Assembly (NCBI GenBank): GCA_000381585.1 | Contig: KB906740.1 | Span: 1 to 64,000, forward strand | Length of the DNA stretch: 64,000 nt | Reading direction: 5' to 3' | Source: Acidobacteriaceae bacterium KBS 83 | Lineage (GTDB): Bacteria > Acidobacteriota > Terriglobia > Terriglobales > Acidobacteriaceae | Shown here: one piece after another, positions 15,763 to 25,452 of the stretch | Layout of the letters: the number at the start of each line of letters is the position of its first letter | Numbering within the stretch: the stretch's first letter is position 1 | Made by a program: the position numbers and the translations under genes | Notes under the pieces: model-generated | Databases searched by the model: none | What the model was told of the DNA's origin: nothing | Seen by the model: the letters and a program-made list of their open reading frames with translations, nothing else

Positions 15763-18351
15763 TCAAAGCGCCGTCAGCAGCTTGTGGAACGTAGCTTCCA
15801 AACGTGCCGTAAACTCCTGCGGGGTCTCGGCGGATTCCATCCCGATCGGTTCAGCGACACGAATCGCCACCGTGCCCGGCTGGAACCAGCGCCATCTGCG
15901 TTGCTTCACGTCGCCAAGACCCGTCATGACTACCGGCAGAACTTGCGCGCCAGATTCGCGCACCAGCAGGCCGACGCCTGTCTGAAATGCGCCGAGCCTT
16001 GCATCCGGAGAGCGGCGTCCCTCGGGAAAGAGCAGCACCGACATGCCATGATCCATGGCGGCTCCCGCGTGGGCGAAGCTGCGGCGGAATCCGGCGCCCT
16101 GCGGCAGCGGGAAGACGTTGAAGAGCGCCGTGACTAGCCAATAGGCGAGCGGGGTGAGCGGCCGAAGCCATGGATGCCGTTCCGCGCGGGAATGCCGCCA
16201 GCCCATCAGCAGGCCGCCGGCCATCGCGACCGCAGTGTGGCGGCGGACGCGCGGGGGAAGCGCAGCAAGCACCAGCGCTACGTCAAATGCCGTGACGTGA
16301 TTCGCCACGATGAGCATCGGCTTGCGGCTCGCTGGGGTTTGCGACCGCTCGATCCGAGGACCGAGCAGCAGGCGTGTCAACGGGATGGAAATGCATTCGA
16401 GGAAAGCAATGCGCAGCCAGCGAATGGGCGCGCTCCAGGGCCAGCGCGGATAAATCGTTTTGTCAGTCGAAGCCTCGCGAATGACAGGAGCCTGCGTGAG
16501 TGGTGCGCGGGCAGCATGGTCTGACACGGCCTCAACCGGCCTTGCATGGGGAGCGATGAGCCGCCGCAGATCGGCCACTGTGCGGACTTGCTGCCATGCG
16601 TCTTCCGGAATCTCGACAGCAAAGCGCTGTTCAAGCCGGCTCTGTAACTCCACCATGCCAAGGCTATCGAGACCGACATCTTCGCTGAGCCGACTCGCAT
16701 CTGTGACGTTGTCCATTCGCGCACCAGGCATGTTGCCGAGCGACTGGATCAATGGATCATCGCCTGTACTGACTGCACCACTCGAGCGGAACGCAACTGT
16801 CGCGCGGGCAGCGACGTCACCGCGCTTCACCTTGCCGGTGGACGTGCGCGGGAGATCAGGACCGGGCCAGATCAGCCAGCGCCGTATCTGCTGATAGTCA
16901 GCGAGTGTTGTGTTCGCAGCCGTTACGGCCGCATCTGCATCGTTCTCGTCACTCATCATCAATGCCGCCGCGGGCTGCGGACCTGCCCCGGTGTCGAACG
17001 CGAAGACACATGCATCGCGTACGCCTGTTTGGCGCATGAGCGCGGCTTCCAGATCCTCGGGGTGCACATTGAGGCCGGCGGCAGTCACGATCAGGTCACT
17101 TTTGCGACCCGCAAAGACCAGATCGCCCTGGGAGTTTCGTGCCGCGAGATCCCCGGTTCGCAGCCAACCCTCGTCCGCTGTGCGTTGCTGCGCGTGTCCG
17201 CCGCGCCATTCCGTCTCGGCAATGGAACCGCCGCGGACGAGGATCTCACCGTCCTCGGCCACCTTTACCTCGCGCCCGGCCAGTGGCTTGCCGATGCTTC
17301 CGCGAGCGATATGGAAGGGGTGGTTGAGGGTAACTAGCGCGGTGGTCTCGGTCATGCCGTAGCCCTGAACGAGTGCGAAACCGAGGCCGGTCCAGAACTC
17401 CTCCAGATCTTCCGGCAGGGTGGCGCCCCCGCAGACGAAGGCCCAGAACTTCCAGCCGAAGAGCCGATGCTGCCGGCGAAAGCGCAACCAGCGGCCGAGC
17501 GCGGACACCCCTCCGGCGGCGTTGAGGCGGGTTGCGAGTGACGGGTCGAGCCCGGAGAGGTGGCTCCGCAGCAGTTCCAACACCCGGGGTACCGCGGCGA
17601 GCACTGAGATGCGGTGCCCCCGGATGAGCTGGATCAGGCGCGGCGCATCCAGCCGGGACTCGAAGTGGACCGCGGCCGCGAGGAGCGGCGGCACCCAGAG
17701 GCCCATGAACTGCCCGAAGACGTGAGAGAGCGGCAGGGTGTGAAGGAAACGGAGCGGGTGGAAGGGTCGCTCGTAGAGTCTGTATCTGTCTATCTCGCGC
17801 TCGATAGGGTCGACCGAGGCGAGCACATTGCCGTGGGTGTGGACAATGCCTTTGGGCTCGGAAGTGGTCCCGGAGGTGAAGATGATCTGGAGCGGTGTGT
17901 TGCGGTTAAGCGCCGGAGCGGGCGTGTAGTCGGGCGCCGGCAGGTCGGTTGCATCCATCATCAGGGCTGGAACATCAGACGGTTGCAGGTTGTGAAGTAG
18001 CGCTGGATCGCCGACGAGGAGCTTCGGCGAGGTCTTGGCGATGACACGTTGGGCAAAGCCCGGGTCGCCTGCGGCATCAAGCGGCACGACGAGAATGCCA
18101 CGCAGCACGCAGCCGTAAAAGGCTCCGATCCACGAAGCGGAGTTCTGGCCCCAGAGGAGGACCCGGTCGCCGAAGGCGATGCCGCGGCGTGCGTACTCGG
18201 CTGCATAGCGCGCACTGAGGTCGGCTAGCTCGGCGTATGTCGAGGGCAGGCTGCGATTGCCGATGTGGCTGACAACCGCGCAATCCGACCCGTAGCGACG
18301 GAAGTCCTGGAGCAGCGTGGCCAGGTGCGGGCGGGCCAGATGCTGATGCAC
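15763..18351 (-). CDS. Acyl-AMP ligase / acyl carrier / PlsC acyltransferase fusion
   Basis: An 862-residue three-domain protein. Residues 1-515 are an AMP-dependent acyl-activating enzyme (IIFTSGTTSEPKG at 156-168, YGMTETTALV at 331, TGDLAARNSQGD at 399, the C-terminal catalytic Lys in STGKVKR at 504-510). Residues 535-600 form an acyl-carrier domain with the phosphopantetheine Ser563 in GLDSLGM. Residues 640-862 are a PlsC-type acyltransferase (NHVTAFD at 684-690, FPEGRR at 775-780). It likely activates a fatty acid, loads it on its own carrier and transfers it to a lysophospholipid or other acceptor at the membrane. E. coli Aas has the opposite order and no carrier domain. Convergent with hemB, divergent from lpdA. 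Confidence 0.85.
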   Translation of the reverse strand: MHQHLARPHLATLLQDFRRYGSDCAVVSHIGNRSLPSTYAELADLSARYAAEYARRGIAFGDRVLLWGQNSASWIGAFYGCVLRGILVVPLDAAGDPGFAQRVIAKTSPKLLVGDPALLHNLQPSDVPALMMDATDLPAPDYTPAPALNRNTPLQIIFTSGTTSEPKGIVHTHGNVLASVDPIEREIDRYRLYERPFHPLRFLHTLPLSHVFGQFMGLWVPPLLAAAVHFESRLDAPRLIQLIRGHRISVLAAVPRVLELLRSHLSGLDPSLATRLNAAGGVSALGRWLRFRRQHRLFGWKFWAFVCGGATLPEDLEEFWTGLGFALVQGYGMTETTALVTLNHPFHIARGSIGKPLAGREVKVAEDGEILVRGGSIAETEWRGGHAQQRTADEGWLRTGDLAARNSQGDLVFAGRKSDLIVTAAGLNVHPEDLEAALMRQTGVRDACVFAFDTGAGPQPAAALMMSDENDADAAVTAANTTLADYQQIRRWLIWPGPDLPRTSTGKVKRGDVAARATVAFRSSGAVSTGDDPLIQSLGNMPGARMDNVTDASRLSEDVGLDSLGMVELQSRLEQRFAVEIPEDAWQQVRTVADLRRLIAPHARPVEAVSDHAARAPLTQAPVIREASTDKTIYPRWPWSAPIRWLRIAFLECISIPLTRLLLGPRIERSQTPASRKPMLIVANHVTAFDVALVLAALPPRVRRHTAVAMAGGLLMGWRHSRAERHPWLRPLTPLAYWLVTALFNVFPLPQGAGFRRSFAHAGAAMDHGMSVLLFPEGRRSPDARLGAFQTGVGLLVRESGAQVLPVVMTGLGDVKQRRWRWFQPGTVAIRVAEPIGMESAETPQEFTARLEATFHKLLTAL

Positions 18352-18433
18352 ACGGCTAGTGTGTCACATGCGCGTAGAATGATGTGTTTGGCTCGAAGCA
18401 GCGGTGTTGGCGGAACGAAGGAGAGCGAAAATC

Positions 18434-19855
18434 TTGGCAGAGACTACTTATGATGTGGCGGTGATTGGAGGGGGGCCGGCGGGGTATACGGCCGCGATCC
18501 GGGCAGGGCAGCTGGGACTGAAGGTGGCGCTGATCGAGCGGGAGTCGAAGCTGGGGGGCACCTGCCTGCATGTGGGCTGCATTCCCACCAAGTCCATCCT
18601 GTTCAACGCCGAGGTGTATGACCACCTGAAGCACGCCAAGGAGTACGGCATCGAGGGCGTGGGCGAGGTGACGCTGAACTGGAAGTCCATCCTCGACCGC
18701 AAGAACCAGATCATCGCCAAGCACGTGAAGGGCCTAGACTTCCTGATGCGGAAGAACAAGGTCACTGTCATACCGGGCACGGGCAGCCTGACGGGCGTCG
18801 CGAAGGGTGGCGTCCACACCGTATCGGTGAAGGGTACGGACGGCAAGGCGACGCAGGTGCAGGCCAAGAACGTGCTTGTGGCTACCGGTTCCGATGCCAA
18901 GCTGCTGCCCGGGCTCAAGGCGGACGATCGCATCCTGACGAATATCGAGATCCTGAGTCTCGACCGAATCCCGAAGTCGCTGGTGGTGATCGGTGCGGGC
19001 GCGGTCGGCGTCGAGTTCGGATCCATCTTCAAGAGCTTTGGGTCAGAGGTCACAGTCGTCGAATACCTGCCGCGAATGGTGCCGAACGAGGACGAGGACG
19101 TGAGCAAGGAGCTGGCGCGGGTCTTCCGCAAGCGCGGTATCGAGTCGCATGTGGGTGCCAAGGTCGACAAGGTAGAGCGGACCAAGGACGGCGTGAAGGT
19201 CAGCTTCACCAGCGCTGACGGCAAGCCACAGGTGAAGGAAGCGGAGAAGGTGCTGGTTGCTGTGGGACGTGCGCCACGCACCGAGACAGTCGGCCTCGAC
19301 AAGACAAAGGCGAAGCTCGAGCGTGGATTTGTTTATGTGAACGAGTGGATGGAGACGGCGGAGCCGGGGGTGTATGCGATTGGCGACATCGTTGCCGGGC
19401 TGCCGCAATTGGCGCACGTGGGTGCGATGTGCGGCATCGTCGCGGTGACGAAGATCGCCGGGCGGCCGTCGCGGCCCGTCAAGCGTGAGCGCATTCCGGC
19501 GTGCACCTACTGCGAACCGCAGATCGGCAGCGTGGGCCTGACCGAGGCGCAGGCCAAGGAGAAGGGCCTGACGGTGAAGGTCGGCAAGTTCCCGTTTGCC
19601 GGCAACTCGAAGGCTTCGATCGTGGGCCAGCACGACGGGTTTGTGAAAGTGGTGGCCGACGCGAAGTACGGCGAAGTGCTCGGCGTGCACATCATCGGGC
19701 CGCAGGCCACCGAGCTGATTGCGGAAGCGGTGACGGCGATTGAGTTGGAGGCGACGGTCGACGAGCTAATGTTCACCATCCACGCGCATCCGACGCTGGC
19801 CGAAGCGATGCTGGACGGCTTCGGCGCCGTGGAGAACATGGCGATCAACGTCTAG
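18434..19855 (+). CDS. lpdA: Dihydrolipoyl dehydrogenase (E3)
   Basis: A 473-residue flavoprotein disulfide reductase. It has the N-terminal FAD motif VIGGGPAGYTAA, the redox-active pair C44/C49 in GGTCLHVGCIPTKS, the NAD-binding VIGAGAVGVEFGS and the C-terminal His-Glu catalytic motif HAHPTLAEA. It reoxidises dihydrolipoamide in pyruvate/2-oxoacid dehydrogenase complexes or the glycine cleavage system. No E1 or E2 genes are nearby, so it is a free-standing copy that may serve several complexes. I chose a TTG start at 18434 with GGAG about 11 nt upstream; the in-frame GTG at 18404 would add ten non-conserved residues. Confidence 0.93.
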   Translation: MAETTYDVAVIGGGPAGYTAAIRAGQLGLKVALIERESKLGGTCLHVGCIPTKSILFNAEVYDHLKHAKEYGIEGVGEVTLNWKSILDRKNQIIAKHVKGLDFLMRKNKVTVIPGTGSLTGVAKGGVHTVSVKGTDGKATQVQAKNVLVATGSDAKLLPGLKADDRILTNIEILSLDRIPKSLVVIGAGAVGVEFGSIFKSFGSEVTVVEYLPRMVPNEDEDVSKELARVFRKRGIESHVGAKVDKVERTKDGVKVSFTSADGKPQVKEAEKVLVAVGRAPRTETVGLDKTKAKLERGFVYVNEWMETAEPGVYAIGDIVAGLPQLAHVGAMCGIVAVTKIAGRPSRPVKRERIPACTYCEPQIGSVGLTEAQAKEKGLTVKVGKFPFAGNSKASIVGQHDGFVKVVADAKYGEVLGVHIIGPQATELIAEAVTAIELEATVDELMFTIHAHPTLAEAMLDGFGAVENMAINV

Positions 19856-19888
19856 CGGCTCTCTGGAGCAACAGCAGATCTAATTACT

Positions 19889-19927
19889 GATCAGGAAGGG
19901 CAGGCTTTCAGCCTGCTCTTCCTGATT
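19889..19927. terminator. Strong hairpin downstream of lpdA
   Basis: A roughly 17-bp stem (19890-19906 with 19910-19926, one G-U pair) and a 3-nt loop begins about 35 bp after the lpdA stop. There is no clear T-run, so it may act as an RNA stabiliser or weak terminator. Confidence 0.6.
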
Positions 19928-20226
19928 GGTACCGTTAGCTACCCCCTTTCCCCTTCCCGGTGCGGAAGGCTGACCTGTAAATTGTTTTCTTTCATCAGCT
20001 TAGAGAGACTTCCGACGGCTAAAGTCGTCATTCCGCTAGAGTTACCAGTAAAATCCTCATTTCAAATGACTTATTGAGCTGTGATGCCGATATCCTCGAG
20101 GAAACGTTGCGGCGACGTTTCTCTGCCCTTATCTCCATTGTAAGAAATTGCCTGGATATACCTGGCAGGTTTTCTGAGGGCGAATTCCGACTGCATCCCA
20201 ATAAGGGAAGACCAGGAGGATAGTGA
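19928..20226. other. Gene-free leader region before the small secreted protein
   Basis: About 300 bp without a gene. An interrupted palindrome, GAAACGT-N7-ACGTTTC, lies at 20101-20121, about 105 bp upstream of the next start codon, and could be an operator. AGGAGG occurs just before the next gene. Nothing else was recognised. Confidence 0.4.
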
Positions 20227-20547
20227 ATGAGGAAGAGAACACTTCTTGCGGTTGCGACACTTTGCCTGAGCATGGGGACCGGGGTGGCGATGGCGGGAAC
20301 GCCAGCGCTCTTGGCCCAGCAAACAGCCCAACCGACGGACCCGAACGGGCAGGTCACGAATCCGCAGCCGCATACGGACAAGGAGTACAAGGAGGAGAAA
20401 AAGCGGGAGAAGAAGGAACTGAAGCACAACAAGAAATCCGACGAGGCCGCCCAGAAGTCTGCAGAGCATCAGGATAAGGCGATGAAGGAGCAGGAGAAGT
20501 CTCAAAAGGAGGCCGACAAGGCGAACCAGTCGGCGCAGCCGCAGTAG
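20227..20547 (+). CDS. Small secreted Lys/Glu-rich protein, function unknown
   Basis: A 106-residue protein with a clear signal peptide (about 1-24, MRKRTLLAVATLCLSM followed by GVAMA-G). The mature part is hydrophilic and highly charged (EYKEEKKREKKELKHNKK and KEQEKSQKEADKANQ), predicted to be a single long helix or coiled coil, with no cysteine. AGGAGG 8 nt upstream marks the start. It stands alone with its own terminator and is likely periplasmic. No recognised family. Confidence 0.75.
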   Translation: MRKRTLLAVATLCLSMGTGVAMAGTPALLAQQTAQPTDPNGQVTNPQPHTDKEYKEEKKREKKELKHNKKSDEAAQKSAEHQDKAMKEQEKSQKEADKANQSAQPQ

Positions 20548-20571
20548 CGAGCGAGATCCTTTTGTTAAGCG

Positions 20572-20607
20572 TCAGGCCAGCCCGTCCGGGCTGGCCTGAT
20601 CTGTTTT
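20572..20607 (+). terminator. Rho-independent terminator
   Basis: A perfect 13-bp stem, TCAGGCCAGCCCG / CGGGCTGGCCTGA, with a 2-nt spacer, followed by TCTGTTTT, 25 bp after the small secreted protein gene. Confidence 0.85.
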
Positions 20608-20835
20608 CGGGATACGCCTGGATGCCGCTTGGATCCGCCGATAGTCGAGTCGCCTTTGCACTGCGGCCTAGAGAAGGTGGAGACAGTGAGCGTGCGGAGG
20701 CGTTACTACGAGTCGCAAATAACTCCCGATTGGAGCGATCGGGGGCAACTTCCGGATTGTCCGTGACTCGGGAACAATCGCCACACCCGCATACTGTGTG
20801 TATCGCTGATACGCTTACCTATCGTCTCTTCCGTC

Positions 20836-23122
20836 TTAGCGGTCGACATGATCCAAGATCCAGATGTTTCCGGACGCCTGCGCTAGGGGCAACACCAGGC
20901 GATCTTTATTCAGTGATGGGTCGACGGCGGCTATGTTATTCGGGACCATGAAAGCTGGAGTCTCAAGCGACGTGACCTGAAAGGGTTCGCCCTGCGGCCG
21001 GCCTCTCAGCGGATCGAAATGAACGCCCCACACGTTAAAGAAGCCTATTCGCTCCGTGAGGTAGTAGATCGTCTTTCCATCCGGAGACCATCGTGGCTTG
21101 TCGTCCCACTTCTTGCCGTCCGTAATCCGAATCCAAGGGCCGCCGGTCGCCGGGATCGCGTAGATGGTGGAATGCAACGGACCCTTTAACGCGTTGAAGG
21201 CAATCCATTTGCCGTCCGGTGAGAAATGGGCCTGGAATAGCCCATAGTTCGGGTCAGAAGTAATTTCTCGCGCAGAGGATTTGCCGGAGAAGGAGGGGTC
21301 GACAAATAACTGCCAGATTGAAGGCTGGCTAGTGAGGTCCTTCCAGCGCGACACGAGTACAGACTTTCCATCGGGAGACCAATCGAACACAATGGCGAAA
21401 GCTACGTTTCCCGCCTGAAGTGGATCTTCATTGCGGTGCTCGCTTGACCACACGACGACCCGGACGTTATCCGAATCGTTTTGCCAACGCGCATAAGCTG
21501 CACGCTTTCCATCGGGCGACAACGCCGGTGGGTTTCGATTGTATGAATCGTCCCCTACGAGGGGCGTTTCACGTCCATTCGGCAACAGCGTTTCCCATGC
21601 TCTTAGCTGGCCATCTTGATCACCCCACGTAATCAATCGCTTCCCATCTCGCGACAGATTGAATGACCATGCCTCGATTCCAGCAGAGGTGACAGACTGG
21701 CCGGGGCCTGTGACGCGCCCGTGATTGGCATCGAAGGGAAAAGCCCAGGCGCGGATCTGCTGACGCTCGCTTGTGAATGCGATCTTGGTCCCATCGGGAG
21801 AGACGGAGAACTCGGCATCGACTCCCGGGGAGCCCGTCACACGCTCGACGCTCGTGGCCTGCAATGTAACGGGGTCGACGGTCATTCGCCACACATTTCT
21901 TGCCCCGCGGAACGTGCGCTCGAAATAGATTGCTTTGCCCGACGGCGCCCAGGCGAATCGAAAATCCGTTCTCCACTCCCCGACGCCGGGTGCGGCAGCA
22001 ACGGCCGCCATTTGCTTCTGGAGCTCAGGTGGAAGCCTCGTTTCGATCGCCGGGCCTCCGTCAACCGGTTCGGTCAAGAAATGGGGAATGGGGCTAGCGG
22101 ACCCAATGACGGTGTCTTTATAAAAATGAAAAATCCACGTGGTAATTCTTTTGCCGTCCGGGTGCCACGCCGAAAATATCGTGACGATGTTCTGCGGAAG
22201 ATCGGTCATAACCTCGCGAGGCGGGTTTCCGTTTAAGCCCACAACAAAGAGGTTCTTCCCGAAGTCGTTCGCGGGCTGAAAGAGAATCAGGGAACTGTCT
22301 GGCGACCAGTGGGGATAATAGCCGAAGGAAGCAATCTTACGTTCCAATCCGGTTCCGCCCAGAGCGGGCGTGATGTATATTCCGCCTTCGCCTTCTTCGG
22401 AACGATAGGCGATGTATTTGCCGTCGGGAGACCAGTCCGGTTGCCAGTTTTGGCTGGGACCTTTTGTGATCTGGATGGGATCGCCGCCGCTGATCTGCTG
22501 GACCCAGATGTCGTACTTTCCGCCGCGGTCGGAGCTGTAGGCGATGAAGCGTCCGTCTGGCGACCAGGTGGCTCCGGTCTGCAGGCCCTCGTCTGAGGTG
22601 AGGCGCGTGAGGGCACGCTGCTGCACTACAGGTTCAGAAACGCGATGCCGCTTGTAGAGAAACAGGCCGGCAATCGCGATCAGAACAATTGCACCAATCA
22701 GAACTCCAGTACGCAGACCCCCCAGCGAACCGGGCGAACGGCTGGGGCTTGGGGTGTGTTTACCGGCTCCGGCGGCATGGGAGGCCGCGTGCCCTCCACG
22801 GGAGCGATGAAACGATATCCGCGCCGCGGCAGCGTTTCGATGAAGCGCGGATTTTCTGCCGAGTCGCCCAGCACCTCGCGAATCTTGTTGATTGCTGTAT
22901 TGAGGTTGTGGTCACCGTCGACAAAGGTGTCCGGCCAAAGCCGCTGCAGTAAGTCTTCCCGGGTCACAATCTCTCCCGGTCTTCCAGCAGAATAGCCAGC
23001 ACCTGGAATGGCTGGCCGCTGATCTTCAGCTTCGCTCCTGCCCTGCGCAGCTCTCCCGAGCGAAGGTCGACTTCAAACACCCCGAACCGAACCAACCGAG
23101 CGTTACGGAGAGTTTGCTCCAC
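20836..23122 (-). pseudogene. Winged-helix / PD40 beta-propeller regulator, split by two frameshifts
   Basis: Three same-strand frames join into one protein of about 760 residues. From a GTG at 23122 (GAGG upstream) comes VRFGVFEVDLRSGELRR and QPFQVLAILLE, then a stop. Frame two (to about 22720) gives the rest of an OmpR/CadC-type winged helix (VTREDLLQRLWPDTFVDGDH, ENPRFIETLPRRGYRF). Frame three gives a membrane helix (GVLIGAIVLIAIAGLFLY) and about ten WD40-like PD40 repeats (WSPDGRFIAYSSDRGG, DWSPDGKYIAYRS) to 20836. The intact form would be a membrane one-component regulator with a TolB-like propeller sensor. Each break fits one missing base, at CCCGG (22975-22979) and at a C6 run (22718-22723). 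The rest is well conserved, so this is a recent pseudogene or a sequence error. Confidence 0.8.
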
Positions 23123-23323
23123 AGCCGGTTACCTCAAATGGCGCTCAGTTTAGCACCTTGCTTGGACTGCTGATCTAGGTCCATAAGAGCCGCATTCTAA
23201 GGAGAATAACAGCTGACTTTCTTTCCATGGGTTGCTGATACGAATTCGATCTTTCATGCATTGAGGTAGCCGCTCCGGAAGACCAATGTCGCCTCCACCG
23301 CAAAAAACGCGGGGGAGGACGAG

Positions 23324-24028
23324 ATGGTCAGTATCTGGCAATCAGCAGTCAGGACAACGCGGCCACCCCGGCGAACACTGGCCGGGCTGAACCTCGCGCT
23401 CGTAGCGTTTTCTATCGGATTGCTTGCCTTCCCGGCCTCAATCTTCGCCAAGGAAGAGCCGACAGTAAACATCTCAGTTTTGGTTTACAACTATGCCGGG
23501 CCGGCACCTGGGATTTTGGCTGGTGCAGAACACCAAGCCGACAGAATCCTTAACCAGGCGGGTGTGCGGGCCGTCTGGTTCGACTGCTCCGTGAAAGCTG
23601 GCAAGCTCGATGAAAAGAGCATCTGCAGGAGCGGATTGGGAAATCAAAACATCGTTCTAAGGCTGCTCTCCCGACATACTCCCACCAGAGTTCCAGATTT
23701 CGCGTTTGGATTTGCCGTGTCTCCTGGGCTGGCCAGCGTCTACTACGGAGACGCCGCACGTATGGCCGAACGACAAAACCTCAGATCGGAGCTTCCGACT
23801 CTCCTGGGTTGCCTTATGGGCCACGAAATTGGGCACCTGCTGCTCAACTCCTACGGCCACTCCCCGACAGGGGTCATGCAGGCAGAGTGGGGACCTATGC
23901 AGCTTCAGCAATCATTGACCGGACTCATGGTCTTCACGCCCGCGCAATCAAGGCTCATACGAGAACAAGTCCAAACGCGAATGAGTCTGCCTCTGGATCG
24001 CCGGACTTCCGAGACTTCATCTCGTTAG
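23324..24028 (+). CDS. Predicted exported zinc metalloprotease-like protein
   Basis: A 234-residue protein. A basic N-terminus and a hydrophobic segment (about 20-42, NLALVAFSIGLLAFPASIFA) form a signal peptide or anchor. The domain starts with VNISVLVYNYAGP and holds HEIGHLLLNSYGHSPTGVM (about 165-185), an HExxH zinc site with a third His eight residues later and a Met that may form a Met-turn. Cysteines in FDCS, SICRSG and GCLMGH may pair. GGAGG lies just upstream of the ATG. I infer a zinc protease from the motif alone; the substrate is unknown. It is divergent from the winged-helix/PD40 gene. Confidence 0.65.
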   Translation: MVSIWQSAVRTTRPPRRTLAGLNLALVAFSIGLLAFPASIFAKEEPTVNISVLVYNYAGPAPGILAGAEHQADRILNQAGVRAVWFDCSVKAGKLDEKSICRSGLGNQNIVLRLLSRHTPTRVPDFAFGFAVSPGLASVYYGDAARMAERQNLRSELPTLLGCLMGHEIGHLLLNSYGHSPTGVMQAEWGPMQLQQSLTGLMVFTPAQSRLIREQVQTRMSLPLDRRTSETSSR

Positions 24029-24203
24029 CGATACCACTGAAGATCAATAAGGACTCCTCAAGGCGGCCCCCAGTCGTTACGCAACTCTCGCAGTTGACGC
24101 ACTGCACCGCTAGTCTTCTCGCCAGTTTCCGGATGGTCGGCAATCCGAAAGTTGTTCGTAGCAGACTATAGGGACGAGCGGAGAATGCGGCGGCCCTGAC
24201 TAC

Positions 24204-24602
24204 CTATTTCAATTGTTGGTAGGCTTCCCATGCTGCGCGTTCGACGCGATTCTGCAGCAGCTTGCCATCTTCACGAACGCTCCAGACCGCTATGCCGGTA
24301 AAGCTGAGCGGCTTCTGATCGGGTTCGAGACCAAAGATGCCGTTGTTTTTTCCGGTTACGCGCCACAGCGAGGCAACACGGCTCCCGCTCTCGTTCTGGA
24401 AGGTCTCCATCACTTCGAATTGGAAGTTATGGATCTTTTGCAGAAAACCGCGCACCCAGGCGGTGAAATTCTCTTTGCCGCGAATCTCGACGCCGCCGGT
24501 GGTGATGACGAAGTCATCCACGATGAAGTTTGCGGCTGCGTCGGGGTTCTGTGCCTTCCACACAGCTGACCAAAATTCTTCGACAATTCTTACTGAATCC
24601 AT
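24204..24602 (-). CDS. NTF2-like (SnoaL/DUF4440-type) protein
   Basis: A 132-residue single-domain protein with the NTF2-like cone fold pattern: N-terminal helices (VRIVEEFWSAVWKAQNPDAA), FIVDDFVITTGGVEIRGKENF and strands VASLWRVTGKNNG and FTGIAVWSV. Members are small isomerases, cyclases or binding proteins; no catalytic pair is evident here. The start at 24602 fits the family length; the upstream frame overlaps the neighbouring gene. It lies 44 bp downstream of the DUF1440-like gene on the same strand. Confidence 0.7.
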   Translation of the reverse strand: MDSVRIVEEFWSAVWKAQNPDAAANFIVDDFVITTGGVEIRGKENFTAWVRGFLQKIHNFQFEVMETFQNESGSRVASLWRVTGKNNGIFGLEPDQKPLSFTGIAVWSVREDGKLLQNRVERAAWEAYQQLK

Positions 24603-24646
24603 GCCTCTTTCCCCTGACTGCTTCTGGCCACGCGCGCCGGTCCGAA

Positions 24647-25237
24647 TTAGAGGAACCAGCGGAGAATGCGGCGGGTGGTTTCGAGGACCGTGCCGAAGAC
24701 CAGCGGCGCGGGCAGACTGGCTGGTGTGACCTGGACTTTTGGTCCCCGACTGAGGCCGAGCCATGGCAGAAGGGGTTCGGATCCTCCAAGGAAGACCGCT
24801 TTCGCGAAGCCCATGCCATACCAACGCCGTACAGCGGGCAGAAATTCGGCGCTCAGGCCGTAAGCCCCGCCCGCGAGAGCGCCTGCCGCATAGTGCACAA
24901 TCGGTGCGGCGCTGTGCCGCTGGGCACGGCTGAGTTTTCTGCCGATAGTGGAGCGGACGATGCGCTGCGCGGCTTCGGAGTGAGCGCGGTGCTGCGCGCG
25001 TAGGTGGTCTTCCTGCTGGCGGCTGAGGACGGGTTCAGTCTTGGCGGCTTCTTCCGCGCGGCGCGTTGCCTGGAGCGCGCCCTGCTGATATTTGTCCAGC
25101 ACCCAGGTGGCGACGATGCCGCCGATGACGCCTGCAGCGAATCCGGCGAGGAGCTTCACTTCGCGGGGCTTGCTGCGTTGTTTCCCCTGCTGCTTTTCAC
25201 GTTGCTTGCGGGCGGCGTCTCGAGACTTGCTGAACAT
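24647..25237 (-). CDS. DUF1440-like membrane protein
   Basis: A 196-residue protein. A basic N-terminus (SRDAARKQREKQQGKQRSK) leads into a glycine-rich membrane segment (LLAGFAAGVIGGIVATWVLD), a charged Ala/Glu/Arg-rich linker, and two further hydrophobic segments (APIVHYAAGALAGGAYGLS and LPAPLVFGTVLETTRR). This layout resembles DUF1440/YagU-type inner-membrane proteins. Function is unknown. CAGGAG upstream of the ATG at 25237 decides the start. A hairpin at 25391-25421 separates it from the chloroperoxidase gene. Confidence 0.6.
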   Translation of the reverse strand: MFSKSRDAARKQREKQQGKQRSKPREVKLLAGFAAGVIGGIVATWVLDKYQQGALQATRRAEEAAKTEPVLSRQQEDHLRAQHRAHSEAAQRIVRSTIGRKLSRAQRHSAAPIVHYAAGALAGGAYGLSAEFLPAVRRWYGMGFAKAVFLGGSEPLLPWLGLSRGPKVQVTPASLPAPLVFGTVLETTRRILRWFL

Positions 25238-25390
25238 GCTGGCTCCTGATGTGCTGCTGAGCGTGAAGGTACTGGGGGAGAGATGAGGATTCCGGGGGAG
25301 AGGATTGCTGGGAAGAGTCGGGAAGCCAGCTATCGACGGCATCCCGCTCTTTTTTTTCGGGGAAGATGGGCCCGCGCTTCGGTTGAGCGA

Positions 25391-25421
25391 GCCCCACATC
25401 CTCAAAAGCAAGATGTGGGGC
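25391..25421. terminator. Hairpin downstream of the chloroperoxidase gene
   Basis: A perfect 10-bp stem, GCCCCACATC / GATGTGGGGC, with an 11-nt loop, 32 bp after the chloroperoxidase stop on the minus strand. There is no T-run, so termination is likely but not certain. Confidence 0.6.
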
Positions 25422-25452
25422 ATTCGGCAGTGTTGTGCGTCACCAATGACGC

